Origin: Gracilariopsis chorda
Lineage: Eukaryota > Rhodophyta > Florideophyceae > Gracilariales > Gracilariaceae
Assembly: GCA_003194525.1 (NCBI GenBank)
Contig: NBIV01000176.1
Location: 62,001 to 126,000 of the forward strand
Length of the DNA stretch: 64,000 nucleotides
Reading direction: 5' to 3'
The notes beneath the pieces are model-generated. The model was given only the letters and a program-made list of their open reading frames with translations. It made no database searches and was not told where the DNA came from. How positions within the stretch are numbered: position 1 is the first letter of the stretch; every line of letters begins with the position of its first letter. Position numbers and translations under genes: made by a program. Positions 62,847-64,000 of this stretch are shown here, in pieces.

Positions 62847-62892
62847 GTGCATATGACCGTTGAAAAATAGTCATTGAAACGGTCATGTGCAC
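62847..62892. repeat. 15-bp-stem inverted repeat in unit 4
   Basis: GTGCATATGACCGTT and AACGGTCATGTGCAC. The single change keeps a T-G wobble in the RNA form. Confidence 0.88.
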
Positions 62893-63193
62893 CGCACTGC
62901 AACGGCTTGGTTACTCTAGTGTAGCGGGTGGGCTACTATGGTGAAACGGGTAGCCTACTGTGGCGTGGAAAAGGCGCCAGGTGGAAACGTGTCGGATTAT
63001 GCGGTGCAAGATGCCGTGCAAAAGGCGACAGGTGGAAACGTGTCGCATTATGCGGTGCAAGATGCCTCTTGGAGCGCATAAAATGCCACGTTTCCACTTG
63101 GCAGCCCCCTTCTCGATTTTTCAGCCAATGAGTGGGCGTTAGCTGTCAGACAGACACACAGACAGACACACTTCCGCTTTAGTAATGGGGGAG

Positions 63194-63382
63194 AAGTGGC
63201 TCCATTGCGTGCTTCGAACGCGTTAAGAAGTAAAAGAAGCATTAGAGTGAAAGGAGTATTTGGGTAGCGTGTTTTGGGTAGTCGGTTTGTAGAATGAAAG
63301 TATTTTTGGGGAGGGAGAAGGGAGAAGATAATAAAAAATGAAAGAAAAATGAAGACGTTTGATTAAAGCTATCAAGTTCGTC
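63194..63382 (-). mobile_element. truncated Helitron 3' end, unit 5
   Basis: Repeats the 3' hairpin border, the GTAGAATG and AAAGAAAAATGAAGA segment, and stops matching after CTATCAAGTTCGTC, where unrelated sequence begins. Confidence 0.65.
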
Positions 63383-64000
63383 TTATAGTAGTGTTAGTTG
63401 TAAGTATGGGCTAGGACAGCGTTTTAGGCGGTGTCGGCTTGGGCATGGTACTGACACAGAACGTTGACCTAGTGGTGGAAACGGTGTATGCGCGTGTATG
63501 TGCATTTTTGACCCCTTGTGTGGAGAACGTTGTCCTGTAGGCACTGTATGATACAATCCGGACGGGCTGAAAAATGTGGACACAGATTATGCAGGACAGC
63601 GTTTTGCAAGAACATTGTCCTGGGTTCAAAAACTTAATATTTTCCACCCCCCCTAGGACATGGTTTTGGAAGGATTTGGCACGTGCCTGGTCCGTGCACC
63701 CCAAAAGTGGGTTTTCGAGGTACGTAAAGGCATGCTCCGTGCCAAATGAACGTGCTCTAGGACAACGTTTTTCGCGTATTCCGTCAGACGCGTGCAAGTC
63801 GTTATGCGTGTGTAAGTGAAGCGCAAATGCTCCATCTGAGCTGCGTTTGTCTTCGCTCCTGAGACATATGGAGCTTCGAAGAGCGGTCGTAGCACTTTGT
63901 GCTTGTTGAAGGGGGTAAGATTGGATTTTTCATGTTGGATATGTGGTTTAGGCTATTCATTACGCTTCGGAAGGGAAGCGGTTCTTAGGTAGCGGTTTTT
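63383..64000. other. non-coding right edge with AGGACA-type motif cluster
   Basis: No gene recognised. Six copies of a motif close to (T/C)AGGACARYGTTTT occur at about 63411, 63523(-), 63591, 63609(-), 63653 and 63758, in both orientations. Confidence 0.5.

Larger units (their letters stand above)
59919..63193 (-). mobile_element. non-autonomous Helitron unit 4, interrupted by an element B derivative
   Basis: 3275 bp, of which 826 bp (61082-61907) is the inserted retroelement derivative; the remainder matches unit 1 in order. It includes hairpin blocks near 60000-60330, the minisatellite, the satellite array 62085-62830 and the inverted repeat near 62847-62892. Confidence 0.7.
49351..63382 (-). 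mobile_element. tandem head-to-tail Helitron array
   Basis: The same left border (AAGTGGCTCCATTGCGTGC) recurs at 49351, 51555, 53840, 59919 and 63194. On the minus strand each unit ends with the hairpin GCGTGCGAAGCACGC followed by AATGGAGCCACTT, as Helitron 3' ends carry a short hairpin about ten bases from the terminus. It is joined directly to the TC-pyrimidine-rich 5' start (TCCCCCCACTTATACTAAAG or TCTCCCC...TTACTAAAG) of the next unit. The unit at 53840-59918 encodes the Rep/helicase; the units at 49351, 51555 and 59919 are short. The 3' ends read CTTG/CTTC rather than the canonical CTRR. Confidence 0.7.

Overview
This window reads as nuclear DNA of a compact, intron-poor photosynthetic eukaryote. 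The most likely source is a florideophyte-type red alga (Chondrus-like). That is inferred, not proven. The evidence is long uninterrupted ORFs with only two confident spliceosomal introns (109 and 78 bp, one with a TACTAAC branch point), a plant-type plastid cystathionine gamma-synthase, two atypical plastid-like thioredoxins, an animal/algal-type sodium:neurotransmitter symporter, and a gene island next to a retroelement/Helitron-rich block.

Layout. (1) Positions 1-33,380 are a gene island. It holds a decayed Harbinger-associated Myb/NAM-like pseudogene; a His-rich protein; a GT92-like glycosyltransferase, with an inverted fragment of its own gene 1.9 kb upstream and a perfect 45-bp palindrome in its promoter; a Gly-rich secreted protein; an exportin-5-like karyopherin; a DEP-domain PI3/PI4-kinase-like protein; a multi-pass membrane protein; a Pro/Ser-rich protein with a conserved N-terminal motif; TRM61; cystathionine gamma-synthase; two convergent thioredoxins; an SNF symporter; a divergent S-adenosylhomocysteine hydrolase-like protein; and a membrane acyltransferase. 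Spacing is tight (79-400 bp between several neighbours), and divergent pairs share short promoters. (2) Positions 33,380-38,695 are a complete PIF/Harbinger element with matching terminal inverted repeats and a TGA target duplication, inserted about 45 bp upstream of the likely acyltransferase start. (3) Positions 39,000-49,350 are a degenerate Ty3/gypsy element (A) split by a second gypsy-like element (B, 41,660-48,581). (4) Positions 49,351-63,382 are a head-to-tail array of Helitron units: one unit carrying a decayed Rep/helicase, three short non-autonomous units and a truncated fifth. The short units contain hairpin satellites, and one is interrupted by a deletion derivative of element B. 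(5) Positions 63,383-64,000 are non-coding, with a recurring AGGACA-type motif.

The most unusual item is element B. It encodes Gag, protease, reverse transcriptase, RNase H and a DDE integrase like an LTR retrotransposon, yet it is bounded by 241-bp INVERTED repeats rather than direct LTRs. A second, internally deleted copy at 61,082-61,907 keeps the same right end, a 15-bp inverted left stub and a near-perfect 5-bp target duplication. Other items worth checking are the DEP-PI3K fusion, the SAH-hydrolase-like protein with several active-site substitutions, a -1 frameshift candidate at the gag/protease junction of element B, and the covarying hairpins of the Helitron-borne satellites.

Functionally the gene island touches sulfur/methyl metabolism (cystathionine gamma-synthase, SAH-hydrolase-like protein, TRM61 as a SAM user), redox (thioredoxins), secretion and cell wall (GT92, Gly-rich protein), RNA/protein export and transport. 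Nothing in the arrangement indicates an operon-like pathway.
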